A stretch of DNA of 64,000 nt from NCBI RefSeq assembly GCF_013364355.1, contig NZ_CP054931.1, positions 496,001 through 560,000 of the forward strand, given 5' to 3'. The stretch comes from Stenotrophomonas sp. NA06056 (lineage in GTDB: Bacteria; Pseudomonadota; Gammaproteobacteria; Xanthomonadales; Xanthomonadaceae). The translations under genes were made by a program, and so were the position numbers. Below the pieces are notes generated by a model that made no database searches, was not told where the DNA came from, and saw only the letters and a list, made by a program, of their open reading frames with translations. Of the stretch, positions 18,587-26,737 are shown piece after piece; position 1 is the first letter of the stretch, and each line of letters begins with the position of its first letter.

Positions 18587-19972
18587 ATGAAATTCTCTTC
18601 TCTTGCAGTATCCCTTGCCGCCGCGCTGGCGCTCAGCGCGTGCGGCACCCTGGCGCCGAAGAACACCGCAGTGGCCCCAGCCATTCCATCGCAGTGGCCG
18701 GCGGAAGCCGCACAGGGTGAAGTGGCCGATGCGGCCGCGGTCGGCTGGCGCGACTTCTTCACCGATGAGCGCCTGCAGCAGGTGATCGGCCAGGCACTGG
18801 ACAACAACCGCGACCTGCGCGTGGCCGTGCTCAACGTCGAGAAGGCGCGCGGGCAGTACCGCGTGCAGCGCGCTGACCGCGTACCGGGTGTGGCCGTGAC
18901 CGGGCAGATGGACCGCCGCGGTGGCGACGTTCCGGTGACCGAGCAGTTCAGCGCAGGCGTTGGCGTGGCCGAGTTCGAACTGGACCTGTTCGGTCGCGTG
19001 CGCAACCTGAGCGAGGCCGCGCTGCAGCAGTACTTCGCTGTAGCGGCCAACCGCCGCAACGCGCAGCTGAGCCTGGTGGCCGAGACCGCCACGGCGTGGT
19101 TGACCTACGGTGCTGACCAGCAGCGCCTGGTGATCGCCGAAGCAACGCTGAAAACCTATGAGGATTCACTGCGTCTGGCCGAAGCACGCCATGAGCGTGG
19201 CGGCAGTTCGGCGCTGGAACTGACCCAGACCCGCACCCTGGTCGAGACCGCGCGCACCGATGCCGCGCGTCTGCGTGGACAGCTGGCGCAGGACCGCAAC
19301 GCGCTGGCGCTGCTGGCCGGTGGCCCATTGGATCCGGCACTGCTGCCGGACAGCATCGCACCGCAGGTACTGGCGCTGGCGCCACCGCCGGCCGGACTGC
19401 CCAGCGACGTGCTGCTGCAGCGCCCGGATATCATGGCAGCGGAACACCAGCTGCTGGCCGCGAATGCCAACATCGGTGCCGCTCGTGCCGCCTTCTTCCC
19501 CAGCATCTCGCTGACCGGCAGCATCGGCAGCGGCTCGGGTGAACTGTCGGGCCTGTTCGACAGCGGTACGCGGGTGTGGAGCTTCCTGCCGAAGATCACC
19601 CTGCCGATCTTCCAGGGTGGCAAGCTGCGCGCGAACCTGGCGGTGGCCAACGCTGACCGCGATATCGCACTGGCGCAGTACGAAAAATCGATCCAGAGCG
19701 GTTTCCGCGAAACCGCCGATGCGCTTGCGTTGAATGTCAGCCTGGATGAGCAGGCCGCCTCGCAGCAGCGACTGGTGGAAGCGGCCGAGCAGGCCAACCG
19801 CCTGTCGCAGGCGCGCTATGACGCCGGCCTGGATAGTTTCGTCACCCTGCTGGATGCGCGTCGTACCGCCTACAACGCGCAGCAGACACAGCTGCAGACG
19901 CAGCTGGCGCAGCAGTCCAACCGCATCACGCTGTACAAGGTGCTGGGCGGCGGCTGGCACGAGCGCGGGTAA
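18587..19972 (+). CDS. smeF: SmeF, outer-membrane channel of SmeDEF
   Basis: TolC/OprM-family trimeric outer-membrane factor of 461 residues. The lipobox ends at C19 (ALALSAC), so it is an OprM-type lipoprotein. Two repeats of the outer-membrane efflux domain are visible, with the family pieces GVAEFELDLFGRVRNLSEAAL (shorter core ELDLFGRVR) and LLQRPDIMAAEHQLLAANA. The final third is a long coiled coil. It is separated from smeE by 97 nt containing a SMAG pair, and is the last gene of the operon. Confidence 0.95.
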   Translation: MKFSSLAVSLAAALALSACGTLAPKNTAVAPAIPSQWPAEAAQGEVADAAAVGWRDFFTDERLQQVIGQALDNNRDLRVAVLNVEKARGQYRVQRADRVPGVAVTGQMDRRGGDVPVTEQFSAGVGVAEFELDLFGRVRNLSEAALQQYFAVAANRRNAQLSLVAETATAWLTYGADQQRLVIAEATLKTYEDSLRLAEARHERGGSSALELTQTRTLVETARTDAARLRGQLAQDRNALALLAGGPLDPALLPDSIAPQVLALAPPPAGLPSDVLLQRPDIMAAEHQLLAANANIGAARAAFFPSISLTGSIGSGSGELSGLFDSGTRVWSFLPKITLPIFQGGKLRANLAVANADRDIALAQYEKSIQSGFRETADALALNVSLDEQAASQQRLVEAAEQANRLSQARYDAGLDSFVTLLDARRTAYNAQQTQLQTQLAQQSNRITLYKVLGGGWHERG

Positions 19973-19984
19973 GCAGCGCCTGTG

Positions 19985-20097
19985 GTAGGTGCCAACCTTG
20001 GTTGGCACGGATGCGTCAGTGCAGGCGGGTGGCCATGTGCCAACCAAGGTCGGCACCTACCTTGATGATCGATGGTAGTGCCGGCCGCTGGCCGGCA
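19985..20097. repeat. Three SMAG elements after smeF
   Basis: Copies are GTAG-GTGCCAACC...GGTTGGCAC at 19985-20008, an inverted copy at 20037-20060, and a TGCCGGCC-type copy at 20075-20097. They fill the gap between the convergent smeF and iron-permease-like genes. Confidence 0.85.
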
Positions 20098-20115
20098 TTG
20101 TCATTTCAGGGCCTG

Positions 20116-20538
20116 CTACACCGCTTCGTCATCCCGCCGCTCGCTGCGGCAGGCGCGTACCCGCGTCAGCGCGTCGCCGGCTTCGCGCGCCATCCGCTCG
20201 TACTCGGCGCGGATCTCCTCCAGACGTTCTTCGTCCAGCTCTTCCAGATCCAGCAGCTCGTTGTTGGCATCGGCGGTGGCGCGGATCAGTTCATCCAGCT
20301 TGATCTGCATCGCCGCCGTGTCCGCGTTCTGCGTGTGCTGGATCAGGAACACCATCAGGAAGGTGATGATGGTGGTGCCGGTGTTGATCACCAGCTGCCA
20401 GGTATCGTTGAACCTGAATATCGGGCCGCTGATGCCCCACAGCACGACGATCGCCACCGCAGCCAGGAAGGTCCACGGCGAGCCGGTGGCGGCCGCAGCC
20501 TTCTTGGCGATCGTATTGAACAGGTTTCTTGCACGCAT
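20116..20538 (-). CDS. Low-affinity iron permease family membrane protein
   Basis: A 140-residue protein of the low-affinity Fe(II) permease family (related to yeast Fet4). In many bacteria this is a short two-span protein whose transport role is untested. Two hydrophobic spans are visible (about residues 20-40 and 50-72; WTFLAAVAIVVLWG and ITFLMVFLIQHTQN). A charged helix with DELIRATADANNELLDLEEL follows. I chose the start MRARNLF at 20538; the longer frame upstream reads through unconserved sequence. Confidence 0.75.
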   Translation of the reverse strand: MRARNLFNTIAKKAAAATGSPWTFLAAVAIVVLWGISGPIFRFNDTWQLVINTGTTIITFLMVFLIQHTQNADTAAMQIKLDELIRATADANNELLDLEELDEERLEEIRAEYERMAREAGDALTRVRACRSERRDDEAV

Positions 20539-20611
20539 CGTCGTCGTCCCACTGGAATGACGGCGATCATCGGCACATGTCTGTGCAGGTGCCGTGCAGC
20601 CGGACGTAGAC

Positions 20612-20938
20612 TCAGGCGCGCAGGCGCGGTGCTTCCTGGCTGCGCACCGGGCTGGCCAGGTAAACATGCTGCCAGCAGTGTTCGACGAATTCGCGGGCCT
20701 GCGCTTCGGTCAGGCGCGGCATGATCTGCAGCGCGTACTGGGTCTGGAAGAGTTCATCGCGCTGGGCATTGCTGGCGCGCGGCTGGGTGATCAACGAATC
20801 GCAGGCGAACTTGATCCACGGCACATAGGTGCCGAACGAGGTATGCGCGAGTGCGCCATCGGCGTGCTGGCGGCGCCAGTAGTCCAGCTCCGCATCAACA
20901 TTGATGACCGGGGGAATGGCGGGTACTTCAGCGTGCAT
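20612..20938 (-). CDS. Conserved hypothetical protein, 108 residues
   Basis: I do not recognise this family. The protein is soluble, without signal peptide or membrane span. It opens with EVPAIPPVINVDAELDYWRRQH and contains aromatic-rich segments (SFGTYVPWIKFACDSL, EHCWQHVYL). The ATG at 20938 is the only good start. It lies in a run of minus-strand small genes (20116, 20612, 21013), possibly one transcription unit. Normal codon pattern for the region suggests a real gene. Confidence 0.55.
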   Translation of the reverse strand: MHAEVPAIPPVINVDAELDYWRRQHADGALAHTSFGTYVPWIKFACDSLITQPRASNAQRDELFQTQYALQIMPRLTEAQAREFVEHCWQHVYLASPVRSQEAPRLRA

Positions 20939-21012
20939 GACGATCCAATCGGTTGGAAGTGAAGGGAGTGGGGGACCATTACAGTGTGGCCCGGGTGGCA
21001 GTGCATGCTGTG

Positions 21013-21273
21013 TCAGCGTGATGTGCAGCCAGCGTCGCGATGGCGCAACAGCTGCGCGTGTTCAACCGCACCCAGACGTTCGGCCATGCCCGCCATCGCA
21101 TCGCACAGGCGCTCCATATCGCGGGGATGGTCGTACAGCAGATCCTGCTGCATGTCCTGGTAGGCGTTCCAGAACGAGGCACTGCGCTTGTGCAGTGCAT
21201 ACTGCCGCTGCAGTCGGTTCCAGATCGCGGCCAGGGCCGGGTCGCTGGGAGTACGTACGGCATGCACTTGCAT
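21013..21273 (-). CDS. Small hypothetical protein, 86 residues
   Basis: I do not recognise it. I chose the start MQVHAVRTP at 21273. The protein is helical and charged, with WNRLQRQYALHKRSASFWNAY and DMERLCDAMAGMAERL as predicted amphipathic helices. There is no signal peptide. It is the upstream partner of the 108-residue hypothetical gene on the same strand, with a 74-nt gap. Confidence 0.45.
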   Translation of the reverse strand: MQVHAVRTPSDPALAAIWNRLQRQYALHKRSASFWNAYQDMQQDLLYDHPRDMERLCDAMAGMAERLGAVEHAQLLRHRDAGCTSR

Positions 21274-21406
21274 GGTCGGCTCCAGACCGGGGCGGGGGCC
21301 TCGGTTGCAGTCCACCCTAGACGGGGCTGCGCAGCAGGATGTTAGTGGCGCGTGTGCACTGCACGCAGCTGACTGCGCATCAGTTCACGTTGAAACGCGC
21401 AGACGC

Positions 21407-21430
21407 TGCCGGCACAAGGCTGTGCCGGCA
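21407..21430. repeat. SMAG-like hairpin without GTAG head
   Basis: A perfect TGCCGGCACA/TGTGCCGGCA palindrome flanked by CTGA rather than CTAC. It is probably a decayed SMAG copy, lying upstream of the hypothetical gene at 21013-21273. Confidence 0.5.
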
Positions 21431-21473
21431 CTGAAGCGTTCATCAAGGCGGATGCATCACCCGTGGCGGATGC

Positions 21474-21926
21474 TCATTCGCCGATGTCTTCGTTCCAGAT
21501 TTCCGGATGCTGCGCAATGAAACCGCCAAGCAGGTCCACGCATTCCTGGCTGTCCAGGTCGATCACGTTGACGCCGTTTTCCCGCAGCCAGTCGATGCCA
21601 CCCTGGAAGGTGCGCGATTCGCCGACCACCACCGTGCCGATGTTGAACTGGCGCACCAGGCCCGAGCAGTACCAGCACGGGGCCAGGGTGGTGACCATGA
21701 TGGTGTCCTGGTAGCGGCGCTGGCGGCCGGCCTTGCGGAACGCGTCGGTCTCGCCATGCACGGACGGGTCGCCTTCCTGCACGCGGCGGTTGTGGCCGCA
21801 GCCGAGCAGTCGGCCATCGTTGTGGTACAGCGCCGCGCCGATCGGCACGCCGCCTTCGGCCAGGCCCTGGCGGGCTTCGGCGATGGCGGTCTGCAGCAGG
21901 GCCTGGTAGTCGGGCGTGGTGATCAT
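21474..21926 (-). CDS. Cytosine deaminase, yeast FCY1-like
   Basis: A zinc-dependent CDA-superfamily deaminase of 150 residues. Zinc ligands are H57 and C84/C87, with catalytic E59 (VHGETDA and APCWYCSG). GVPIGAALYHNDGRLLGCGHN in the N-terminal half, and the very last residues IWNEDIGE, resemble yeast cytosine deaminase, which from memory ends in nearly the same WxEDIGE. The start MITTPDY at 21926 has CGGAG 6 nt upstream and is preferred over 21956. Cytosine as substrate is inferred from this likeness; guanine or other nucleobase deamination is the main alternative. Confidence 0.8.
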   Translation of the reverse strand: MITTPDYQALLQTAIAEARQGLAEGGVPIGAALYHNDGRLLGCGHNRRVQEGDPSVHGETDAFRKAGRQRRYQDTIMVTTLAPCWYCSGLVRQFNIGTVVVGESRTFQGGIDWLRENGVNVIDLDSQECVDLLGGFIAQHPEIWNEDIGE

Positions 21927-22006
21927 GCGGGGCTCCGGTAGGTCGTGGGGCGCCATGATACGGCCAGCGTTCCCCGCAGGGGCCCGGCGGTGCGATAATC
22001 GGGGGC

Positions 22007-22768
22007 ATGAGCGAATCCCCCTACAAATCCGGTACCACCCATTTCGGGTTCCGCGACGTTGACGCCAAGGACAAGCAGAAGCTGGTCGGTCAGGTGTTCA
22101 CGTCGGTCGCGCGCAACTACGACCTGATGAACGACCTGATGAGCATGGGCGTGCACCGGGCATGGAAGCGCTACTACGTAGCCACCGCGCAGGTGAAGCC
22201 GGGTGACCGCGTGCTCGACCTGGCCGGTGGCACCGGTGATATCGCCGCGCTGCTGAAGGAGCGGGTCGGTGCCGAGGGTTCGGTGGTGCTGGGCGACATC
22301 AACGCCGGCATGCTGTCGGTCGGCCGCGACCGCCTGACCAACCGCGGCCTGGTGCTCGGCCTGGACTACGTGCAGTGCAATGCCGAAGCCCTGCCGTTCC
22401 CGGACAACAGCTTCGACCTGGTGACCATCGCCTTTGGTCTGCGCAACGTGACCGACAAGGACGCCGGCCTGCGCGAGATGTACCGCGTGCTGAAGGTGGG
22501 CGGCCAGGCCCGTGTACTGGAGTTCTCCGAAGTCACCGCGGACTGGTTCAAGCCGATCTACGACTTCCACTCGTTCAAGATCCTGCCGAAGCTGGGCAAG
22601 CTGTTCGCCAACGATTCGGACAGCTACCAGTACCTGGCCGAGAGCATCCGCAAGCATCCGCCGCAGGAAGAGCTGAAGGCGATGATGGGTCAGGCAGGCT
22701 TCGAGCGCTGCCACTACAAGAACCTGACCGGCGGCATCGTCTCGATCCATTCCGGCTACAAGCTGTAA
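22007..22768 (+). CDS. ubiE: Ubiquinone/menaquinone C-methyltransferase UbiE
   Basis: SAM-dependent C-methyltransferase of quinone biosynthesis, 253 residues. Family motifs are VARNYDLMNDLMSMGVHR (about residues 35-52), SAM-binding LDLAGGTGDIA (about 70-80), the NAEALPFPDNSFD segment and FGLRNVTDKDAGL. The C-terminus, CHYKNLTGGIVSIHSGYK, is typical. It is divergent from the cytosine deaminase and is followed by three SMAG elements. Confidence 0.97.
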   Translation: MSESPYKSGTTHFGFRDVDAKDKQKLVGQVFTSVARNYDLMNDLMSMGVHRAWKRYYVATAQVKPGDRVLDLAGGTGDIAALLKERVGAEGSVVLGDINAGMLSVGRDRLTNRGLVLGLDYVQCNAEALPFPDNSFDLVTIAFGLRNVTDKDAGLREMYRVLKVGGQARVLEFSEVTADWFKPIYDFHSFKILPKLGKLFANDSDSYQYLAESIRKHPPQEELKAMMGQAGFERCHYKNLTGGIVSIHSGYKL

Positions 22769-22779
22769 GTCTTTCTTTG

Positions 22780-22923
22780 GTAGGTGCCAACCTTGGTTGG
22801 CACACGCCCGTCCGCGAGCGCTGACAGGTCCGTGCCAACCAAGGTTGGCACCTACCAGAAGCAGCAGGGTCGGCACGTGGCGCGAGCGATGAAAGATCCG
22901 TGCCAACCAAGGTTGGCACCTAC
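22780..22923. repeat. Three SMAG elements (GTGCCAACC subtype) after ubiE
   Basis: A forward copy lies at 22780-22803 and inverted copies at 22832-22855 and 22900-22923, all with nearly identical GTGCCAACC/GGTTGGCAC stems. The last two are direct repeats of one another. Confidence 0.88.
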
Positions 22924-23023
22924 CGGGCCATCGCGGGGCCGGCCATTACCCCGCACCGCGCAACGCTTCCCGGCCGGGGGAGAGGTACCATTGGGGTTTG
23001 ATCCCCCGTAACGGTCCCGATTC

Positions 23024-24952
23024 ATGCGCAATCCGCTGATGCTCCTTCCGCTGGCCGTGGCCCTGGCCGCCGGCTGTTCCCAGGAGGCCGCCGCACCCGC
23101 CGCCGCCCCGACTGCCCAGAAGGCTCCTGCCGCCCCCGTGAACGCCGAAAACCGCAGCCACGACGAAAGCTCGTACGCCGAGCCGGACAAGGTCGTCGTC
23201 AAGGACATCGCGCTGGATCTGAAGCTGGACTTCGATCAGAAGCAGATCGGCGGCACCGCCACCTACACCCTGGAATGGAAGCAGAAGGACGCCAAGCAGC
23301 TGGTGCTGGACACCCGCGAGCTGAGCATCGCCAAGGTCGAGGCGATCGCCGCTGACGGCGCGCGCAGCCCGCTGCAGTTCGTGCTGGCCCCGGCGGACAA
23401 GGTGTTCGGCAGCAAGCTGACCATCGAAACCCCGGAACAGCCGGCCAAGGTCGAGGTGACCTATCACACCGCACCGACCGCGTCGGGCCTGCAGTGGCTG
23501 GCGCCGTCGATGACCGAGGGCAAGAAGCTGCCCTTCATGTTCAGCCAGTCGCAGGCGATCCACGCCCGTTCCTGGGTGCCGCTGCAGGACACTCCGAGCG
23601 TGCGCTTCACCTACAGCGCGCACGTGGTCTCGCGCCCGGACGTGATGGTGCTGATGAGCGCCGACAACGATCCCAAGGCCGCGCGTGACGGTGACTACAC
23701 CTTCAAGATGCCGCAGCCGATTCCGTCCTACCTGCTGGCCATCGCCGCCGGCGACCTGGTGTTCGAACCGATCTCCGGCCGCTCCGGCGTCTGGGCCGAG
23801 CCGACCATGGTCAACAAGGCCGCCAAGGAATTTGAAGACACCGAGAAGATGATCGGTGCCGCCGAGAAGCTGTACGGCGAATACCGCTGGGGCCGCTACG
23901 ACATGCTGGTGCTGCCGCCGTCGTTCCCGTTCGGCGGCATGGAAAACCCGCGCCTGACCTTCGCCACCCCGACCGTGATCGTCGGCGACAAGTCGCTGGT
24001 CTCGCTGGTAGCCCACGAACTGGCGCACAGCTGGTCGGGCAACCTGGTGACCAACGCCAGCTGGAAGGACATCTGGCTCAATGAAGGCTTCACCACCTAC
24101 GTCCAGGGCCGCATCACCGAAGCCCTGTACGGCAAGGAGATGGCCGAGATGGAAAAGCAGATCGACCAGACCGATCTGCTGGCCGAAGTGAAGGACATGA
24201 GCCCGGCCGACCAGGCCCTGGCGCTGCCGCCGCTGAACGAGCGTGACCCGGACGAAGCACTGAGTCAGGTGGCCTACGTCAAGGGTTCGTGGTTCCTGGA
24301 ATTCCTGGAACAGCGCTTCGGCCGCGAAACCTTCGATCCGTTCCTGCGCGGCTGGTTCGATGACCACGCCTTCCAGAGCGCCAACACCGACCAGTTCGTT
24401 GAGTACCTGAAGAAGAACCTGCTGCCGAAGAATCCGTCGGCGGTCACCGAGGCCGAACTGAAGGCGTGGCTGGACGAGCCGGGCATTCCGGCCTTCGCCG
24501 CCAAGGCGCAGTCGCGCAACTTCAGCAGCGTCGATACCGCGCGCATCGCGTTTGCCAGCGCCGGCACCGTGCCGAGCAGCCAGGTCATCGCCGACTGGAG
24601 CACGCAGGAATGGGTGCGCTTCATCGATGGTCTGGGCGCCACCCAGCCGCTGGACAAGCTGGCCACGCTGGACAAGGCGTTCCACTTCACCGGCACCCCG
24701 AATGGCGAGATCGCCATGCGCTGGTACCCGCTGACCATCCGCAGCGGTTACGAGCAGGCCAATGAAGGGGCGGCTGCGTTCATCGAGCGTGTCGGTCGTC
24801 GCAAGCTGATCCTGCCGATCTACGCCGAACTGGTGAAGACCCCGAAGGGGCTGGAGCTGGCCAAGCAGGCGTTCGAGAAGGCCAAGCCGGGCTACCACCC
24901 GATCACCACCGCCTCGGTGCAGGACATGCTGGCCAAGGCTGAAGCCAAGTAA
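23024..24952 (+). CDS. M1 family aminopeptidase, lipoprotein
   Basis: A zinc metallopeptidase of 642 residues related to aminopeptidase N and leukotriene A4 hydrolase. The lipobox ends at C18 (ALAAGC), so the enzyme is probably anchored in an envelope membrane and acts in the periplasm. The substrate-recognition motif GGMENP is near residue 305. The zinc site is H331-E332-x-x-H335 with E354 (HELAHSW, then NEGFTTY). The C-terminal part is the helical domain. An Ala/Pro-rich linker follows the lipid anchor. It is probably monocistronic. Confidence 0.93.
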   Translation: MRNPLMLLPLAVALAAGCSQEAAAPAAAPTAQKAPAAPVNAENRSHDESSYAEPDKVVVKDIALDLKLDFDQKQIGGTATYTLEWKQKDAKQLVLDTRELSIAKVEAIAADGARSPLQFVLAPADKVFGSKLTIETPEQPAKVEVTYHTAPTASGLQWLAPSMTEGKKLPFMFSQSQAIHARSWVPLQDTPSVRFTYSAHVVSRPDVMVLMSADNDPKAARDGDYTFKMPQPIPSYLLAIAAGDLVFEPISGRSGVWAEPTMVNKAAKEFEDTEKMIGAAEKLYGEYRWGRYDMLVLPPSFPFGGMENPRLTFATPTVIVGDKSLVSLVAHELAHSWSGNLVTNASWKDIWLNEGFTTYVQGRITEALYGKEMAEMEKQIDQTDLLAEVKDMSPADQALALPPLNERDPDEALSQVAYVKGSWFLEFLEQRFGRETFDPFLRGWFDDHAFQSANTDQFVEYLKKNLLPKNPSAVTEAELKAWLDEPGIPAFAAKAQSRNFSSVDTARIAFASAGTVPSSQVIADWSTQEWVRFIDGLGATQPLDKLATLDKAFHFTGTPNGEIAMRWYPLTIRSGYEQANEGAAAFIERVGRRKLILPIYAELVKTPKGLELAKQAFEKAKPGYHPITTASVQDMLAKAEAK

Positions 24953-24955
24953 ACG

Positions 24956-24978
24956 GTAGTGCCGGCCGCTGGCCGGCA
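24956..24978 (+). repeat. SMAG element
   Basis: GTAG-headed TGCCGGCC-type hairpin, 3 nt after the M1 peptidase stop codon. Confidence 0.85.
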
Positions 24979-25078
24979 ACCGGGCACCGCTTCATCATCA
25001 ACGGCGGGGAAACCCGCCGTTGCTGTATCCGCTTTTCGCTGCCGATAGAATCGGGATGCACCCGTAAAGGACTCCGCC

Positions 25079-25810
25079 ATGAAACGACTGATCCTGCTCA
25101 CCGCCTGCACCCTGGCCCTGGCCGCCTGCAGCAACCCCGAGGAAGAACGCAAGGCGCAGGAGGCCGCCGCTGCTGCCGTGCAGGCGCAGAAGGAAGCCAA
25201 GGCCGAGGACGTGGCCAAGCAGTACGACATGGCCGTGGCCGCGCAGGACTGGGAACGCGCGCGCCTGCATGGTACCTCGCTGCTGGACCAGTACAAGGAC
25301 ACCGCCGCTGCCGAGCGCATCGCCGCCGGCTTCGACGAGGTCAAGGCAAAGGGCGACGCTGCGCGCGACCTGCGCCGCATGCAGGCGCTGTGGCAGTACA
25401 ACCAGATTCCGGTCGGCAGCAAGGGCAACCAGGTGTCGGCACAGATCTTCAGCAAGGAGCGGGTGGACGTGGATGGCAGCGGCGCCAAGCCGGTGCAGCT
25501 GGTGTTCCGCGACCATCCCGAATGGAAGCGCCATGCCTACCTGGTGCTGCAGGCCGGCGATTTCCGCTGCCCGCAGTGCACGGTGAAGGTCACGGTGGAC
25601 GATGGCAAGCCGATCTCCATGGCGGCATGGCGGCCGAAGACCGACGAGGCGATTGCCATGTTCATCACCGACCAGAAGGCGCTGTGGAAGCTGGCGGCCA
25701 AGGGCAAGTCGATCAGCATCGAATTCCCGGTCAAGGCCGGTGGCACGCGCACGGCCGTGTTCGAGACCGGTGGCGTGGATGCCAGCCGCATGCCGGCGTG
25801 GTGGCATTGA
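25079..25810 (+). CDS. Predicted lipoprotein, unknown function
   Basis: I do not recognise this 243-residue protein. The lipobox ends at C17 (LALAAC). A charged Ala/Glu/Lys-rich helix follows (about residues 20-45), possibly a coiled coil. The C-terminal half is a mixed domain with the segment FRCPQCTVKVTVDDGKP, whose CPQC pair could bind metal or be redox-active. The start has a GGA-rich ribosome site. It lies 2 nt upstream of the HAD gene, so the two are likely co-transcribed. Confidence 0.75.
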   Translation: MKRLILLTACTLALAACSNPEEERKAQEAAAAAVQAQKEAKAEDVAKQYDMAVAAQDWERARLHGTSLLDQYKDTAAAERIAAGFDEVKAKGDAARDLRRMQALWQYNQIPVGSKGNQVSAQIFSKERVDVDGSGAKPVQLVFRDHPEWKRHAYLVLQAGDFRCPQCTVKVTVDDGKPISMAAWRPKTDEAIAMFITDQKALWKLAAKGKSISIEFPVKAGGTRTAVFETGGVDASRMPAWWH

Positions 25811-25812
25811 CC

Positions 25813-26427
25813 ATGGCTGCACCCGTGGCTGCGCCGGCACTGTCGACGATCCGCCACTGGGTGTTCGACATGGATGGCACGCTGACCGTAGCGGCGCACG
25901 ATTTTGCGCGGATCAAGCGCGAACTGGCGATTCCGCAGGAGGATGACATCCTCACCCACCTGGCCGGGTTGCCGGCCGCGGAGGCCAGCGCCAAACATGC
26001 CTGGCTGCTGGCGCACGAGCGTGCGCTGGCCGCCGCTTCCCAGCCAGCGATGGGCGCGGTGGCACTGGTGCGCGCGCTGCAGGGCGCCGGCTGCCGTCTG
26101 GGCATCCTGACCCGCAACGTGCGCAGCCTGGCGCAGATCACCCTGGAGGCGATCGGGCTGGGCGACGTATTTGCCGAAGACGACATCATCGGCCGCGACG
26201 AGGCCGAGCCGAAGCCTTCACCCGCCGGGCTGCAGTACTTTCTGCGGCGCTGGCAGGTGGAACCATCGCAAGTGGTGATGGTGGGCGACTACCGCTTCGA
26301 TCTGGAATGCGGACGCGCGGCCGGTAGCCGCACGCTGCTGGTCAACGCCCCGGACAACCCCTGGCCGGAGATGGCCTGTTGGCACCTGGCCGATTGTGGG
26401 GCGGTGCTGGCGCGCTGGCGGGGCTAG
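25813..26427 (+). CDS. HAD-IA family phosphatase
   Basis: A haloacid-dehalogenase phosphatase of 204 residues, phosphoglycolate-phosphatase-like. Motif I is FDMDGTLT (about residues 17-24), motif II is the LTRN segment, the lysine of motif III is in AEPKPSP, and motif IV is VMVGDYRFDLECGRAAG. A helical cap lies between motifs I and II. The ATG at 25813 directly follows the upstream lipoprotein stop. The substrate is not predictable from sequence. Confidence 0.88.
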   Translation: MAAPVAAPALSTIRHWVFDMDGTLTVAAHDFARIKRELAIPQEDDILTHLAGLPAAEASAKHAWLLAHERALAAASQPAMGAVALVRALQGAGCRLGILTRNVRSLAQITLEAIGLGDVFAEDDIIGRDEAEPKPSPAGLQYFLRRWQVEPSQVVMVGDYRFDLECGRAAGSRTLLVNAPDNPWPEMACWHLADCGAVLARWRG

Positions 26428-26737
26428 CGCGGCGCCCGCTACGCGTTATGGCGGAAACCTGAGAACCGCGCCGGCGGTCAACTCTCGACTGTCATCACAG
26501 TGTATTGTGCGTGGCCCGCTGGACGTTGCTCGAATGTCCGGCCGGGGTTGAAGCGGAGGCGGTTGGGGAACTGTCGCCACTCACTGCTGCGGCCTGATCG
26601 AGGCCGCGGTGAGCATTGAACGGTGTCGGCGGACGGTCCGCTGCGCTGGCGGTTGTGTCGGGTTGCACGTTGTACGGTGTGGCCCGCTGCCAAGGATGGG
26701 GCATGGGTGTCCTTTGCTCCATTTCTGGATTCCTTTC
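26428..26737. other. Intergenic stretch upstream of the LtaS-like gene
   Basis: I see no convincing gene, RNA or promoter here. The segment is rich in degenerate GGTTG and CGTTG words and has two related pieces (GTGGCCCGCTGGACGTTG and TTGTACGGTGTGGCCCGC). It may be a long leader of the downstream membrane-protein gene. Confidence 0.3.

Noticed and set aside
22780..22923. Regularly spaced repeats that could suggest a CRISPR array
   Set aside because: The units are palindromic SMAG hairpins in mixed orientation with unequal spacing. There are no spacers of constant length and no cas genes.
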